Below are positions 62,007 through 64,000 of a stretch of 64,000 nt of DNA, piece by piece. A program made the position numbers and the translations under genes. How positions within the stretch are numbered: the stretch's first letter is position 1; each line of letters opens with the position of its first letter. Source of the stretch: G963662605 sp963667005 (GTDB lineage Bacteria > Bacteroidota > Ignavibacteria > Ignavibacteriales > Ignavibacteriaceae); the NCBI GenBank assembly GCA_963667005.1, contig OY762937.1, positions 1,984,001 to 2,048,000 on the forward strand. The letters are read 5' to 3'. The notes under the pieces were generated by a model, which made no database searches, was not told where the DNA came from, and saw nothing but the letters and a program-made list of their open reading frames with translations.

Positions 62007-63848
62007 TCAGTTACCTTTCAAAACGTGCATTTCACATTTTACACAATCAAATTTCAACCTGAATCTGTTTTTCCCGTCGCTTAGATGAAGTTTTTCATAT
62101 GCAGGCGGTACATTCTTGTTGATTAATGGACAGACATCTAATTCGCCTTTTATGCAGTATTTTGTCGTCATTAAAGTTTTGCCATCAGTATTTTCCAATA
62201 CTTCAAAACCCGTCTCAGAAATTTCAGCACCATGCCTCCGGTAAAACTCTGCCGCTTTTGCATTGACCACATTTGCTCTGTAATCAAGTTGTTTCTCCGG
62301 ATATGGTGTGCTGTTTTTAACAATGGCAGTGGAATCTCGCTGATAGTCTTTGATTCTCTTATCAACCAGAGCCTGCAAAATTTCACGCCGGAATTCGTTG
62401 ATCTTCGAAATCGGGAAGAAATAGTTCTGTATCTGTTCTAAATAAACATCTGTTATGGTGAAGATAGTATCACCTGATTTTTTGAACTGTTTATCCATCA
62501 TGTCGCGATTTTTTTGTACATCTGCAGCAGGCTGAACTTCCACATGTATTTCAATTTCGGCCGAATTGCCGTCTTCGTCATTTGCAGTAATATAAACTTT
62601 CCCGTTTTCCATCCACGCGCTGATCGAGGCTTGAATTTTACGAATGGCGCTCGGGGCGGAAAGTCGTTTGACAAAATCCTTATCCTTATTTCGATATATT
62701 TTTATGCCGGGCTTTAAGCCATCCATATTTTCGCAAAATATTTTATTCTGCTCGACTCTATTGACCGCCATTCCGCGTAATTCATGCTCAGAATCAAAAA
62801 AACAAAGACCATCTCCATTGACGATTTTTTCTTCGGTGGAAATTTCAAAGAAGTTATTCTCAATGTTTCGAACTTTCCCGATATACTTTCCAATTGCCTT
62901 TTGAGTATCCATCGAGGAGTGTTTTAAACTAATCCCACTGAAAAAATGTTCAGTGTAACCACGGTTAAATGTTTTATCTGGGTCGGGTTCGAAAGAAAGA
63001 GATACACAGCCTGATGAAGCCCGCCTTAGGTTTTTATTGCCATCGATAATAGCATCTAATTTCTTTCGGTAGTAGGCAGTTATATTTTTTACATAACTAA
63101 TATCTTTTAATCGGCCTTCTATTTTGAAAGACGTTATACCCGAATTAATAAGATCAAAAAGATGTTCGGATAGATTAAGATCTTTGAGTGATAAAAGGTA
63201 TTTATCCTTTACTAATGTCTGACCATCCTTACCGATCAGCGAGTATTCCATCCGGCAGGGCTGGGAACACTCACCTCGATTAGCGCTTCTTCCGGTTGTT
63301 TCTGCGCTTAAATAACACTGTCCGCTGTAACATACGCAGAGTGCCCCATGAACAAAGAATTCAAGGTCAACTTTAATTTGGTCGTGGATGAGTTTTATTT
63401 GTTCATTTGAGAGTTCCCGCGCTAATATTATTCGCCGGATGCCTGTATCTGCAAGGAATTTTATTCTTTCAAGGTCATAATTATGAGTCTGTGTGGATGC
63501 AAAAATCGGAACCGGAGGTAGTTCCATCTCGAGAATACCCATATCCTGTACGATAATCGCGTCTATTCCAACAGCATCGAGCTGTGTTATGATTTTTCGG
63601 GCATCCTCCAGTTCATTATCATAAAGAATTGTATTTACCGTAGCATAGACTTTTGCATAATACTTGTGTGCAAATTCGATCAGTTTTTGTATATCTTCAA
63701 GGGAATTACCGACTGCAGCCCGTGCTCCGAATTTCGGTGTGCCGATATATACGGCATCGGCTCCATGTTCAATCGCGGCAATTCCGCATGACAGGTCGCG
63801 GGCAGGAGATAAGAGCTCAATTAGGGTTTTATTTACTTCATTTTGCAT
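62007..63848 (-). CDS. U32-family peptidase-like protein (RlhA/TrhP family)
   Basis: 613 residues. Seen: LLSPARDLSCGIAAIEHGADAVYIG at the N-terminus and the U32 signature EFFVHGALCVCYSGQCYLS near residues 160-180 with its cysteines, followed by ECSQPCRMEYS, and a C-terminal extra domain with a CVKCEMH tail. The length and DUF3656-like C-terminal part fit RlhA (23S rRNA C2501 hydroxylation) better than short TrhP; the old collagenase label is unlikely to describe its function. Start ATG 63848 is preferred because family homology begins there; ATGs at 63875 and 63890 are in frame, the former with a too-close GGAG. Confidence 0.85.
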   Translation of the reverse strand: MQNEVNKTLIELLSPARDLSCGIAAIEHGADAVYIGTPKFGARAAVGNSLEDIQKLIEFAHKYYAKVYATVNTILYDNELEDARKIITQLDAVGIDAIIVQDMGILEMELPPVPIFASTQTHNYDLERIKFLADTGIRRIILARELSNEQIKLIHDQIKVDLEFFVHGALCVCYSGQCYLSAETTGRSANRGECSQPCRMEYSLIGKDGQTLVKDKYLLSLKDLNLSEHLFDLINSGITSFKIEGRLKDISYVKNITAYYRKKLDAIIDGNKNLRRASSGCVSLSFEPDPDKTFNRGYTEHFFSGISLKHSSMDTQKAIGKYIGKVRNIENNFFEISTEEKIVNGDGLCFFDSEHELRGMAVNRVEQNKIFCENMDGLKPGIKIYRNKDKDFVKRLSAPSAIRKIQASISAWMENGKVYITANDEDGNSAEIEIHVEVQPAADVQKNRDMMDKQFKKSGDTIFTITDVYLEQIQNYFFPISKINEFRREILQALVDKRIKDYQRDSTAIVKNSTPYPEKQLDYRANVVNAKAAEFYRRHGAEISETGFEVLENTDGKTLMTTKYCIKGELDVCPLINKNVPPAYEKLHLSDGKNRFRLKFDCVKCEMHVLKGN

Positions 63849-63890
63849 AATACGTAATGCCAAAAATACTAACATTTCTCCAAAAAGCAT

Positions 63891-64000
63891 TCTGCCGGAT
63901 TATGAGCTACCCGATTGTTTCCAGGTTAAATTAAGTTCAGCGACTGCATAAGAGTAATAAATTTGACAGAGCAAGAGTGTGAAAGTTGCGCAAAATCATT
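63891..64000. other. Window edge, nothing recognised
   Basis: 110 bases upstream of the U32 gene. A TTGACA at 63962 on the plus strand has no clear -10 partner before the window ends. Confidence 0.3.

Overview
The window is a chromosomal segment of a Gram-negative bacterium of the Ignavibacteria/Chlorobi/Bacteroidetes assemblage, most likely an ignavibacterium. Four large exported proteins end in the type IX secretion (T9SS) sorting domain that begins with a NYPNPFNPST-type motif. There are Kdo and heptosyl LPS enzymes, a TonB-dependent receptor, a bacillithiol deacetylase (BshB1), a trimeric [FeFe]-hydrogenase, and a few promoters that look like the Bacteroidetes TAnnTTTG type. No tRNA, rRNA, CRISPR array or prophage was recognised. 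The assignment rests on sequence features read by eye, without any database search.

Layout. 1-1589: end of a molybdate ABC transporter operon (modA tail, modB, modC). 1878-3089: an orphan ATP-grasp-like protein. 3380-7605: hydC-hydB-hydA, an NADH/ferredoxin-linked [FeFe]-hydrogenase closed by a strong terminator. 7661-8080: a block of nested palindromes. 8078-13516 (minus): ppx/gppA, a heptosyltransferase, a small membrane protein, a deoxynucleoside kinase, folK, folB, an EamA transporter and pgeF. 13639-18013 (minus): a 1303-residue beta-helix T9SS protein and a lipoprotein. 18379-24910 (plus): surE, a VWA membrane protein, comF, an ECF sigma / anti-sigma / CpxP-like trio, and bshB1. 24917-26031: a RAYT transposase flanked by two pairs of REP-like palindromes. 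26083-29052: M48 protease, plsC, gatC, kdsB.

29457-44188 is framed by two giant surface proteins that share DUF11, choice-of-anchor A and T9SS modules. One carries five exact-length SdrD-B repeats and an Asp-box propeller. The other starts with a predicted Cys-Gln thioester adhesin domain. Both are preceded by sigma-54-like -24/-12 sites and a conserved 29-bp block. Between them lie a HIT protein, a B12-binding protein, hemH, a hemY-type oxidase, hemB, glgA and an RlmI-like methyltransferase.

44274-49083 is a signalling region: a PocR/PAS histidine kinase faces away from an operon made of a secreted CPPMC-ended protein, a polytopic membrane protein and a hybrid histidine kinase. 49095-58357 holds a bifunctional PBP, a TonB receptor, an aldolase translationally coupled to a pectinesterase-like protein, an exported DUF362/T9SS protein and a DUF318 permease. 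58610-61987 is a nitrogen cluster (PII, porin, AmtB) followed by duplicated hairpins. 62007-63848 is a U32 (RlhA-like) protein.

The best candidates for something undescribed are the thioester-domain T9SS adhesin with its apparent sigma-54 co-regulation, and the secreted-protein / membrane-protein / hybrid-kinase operon.
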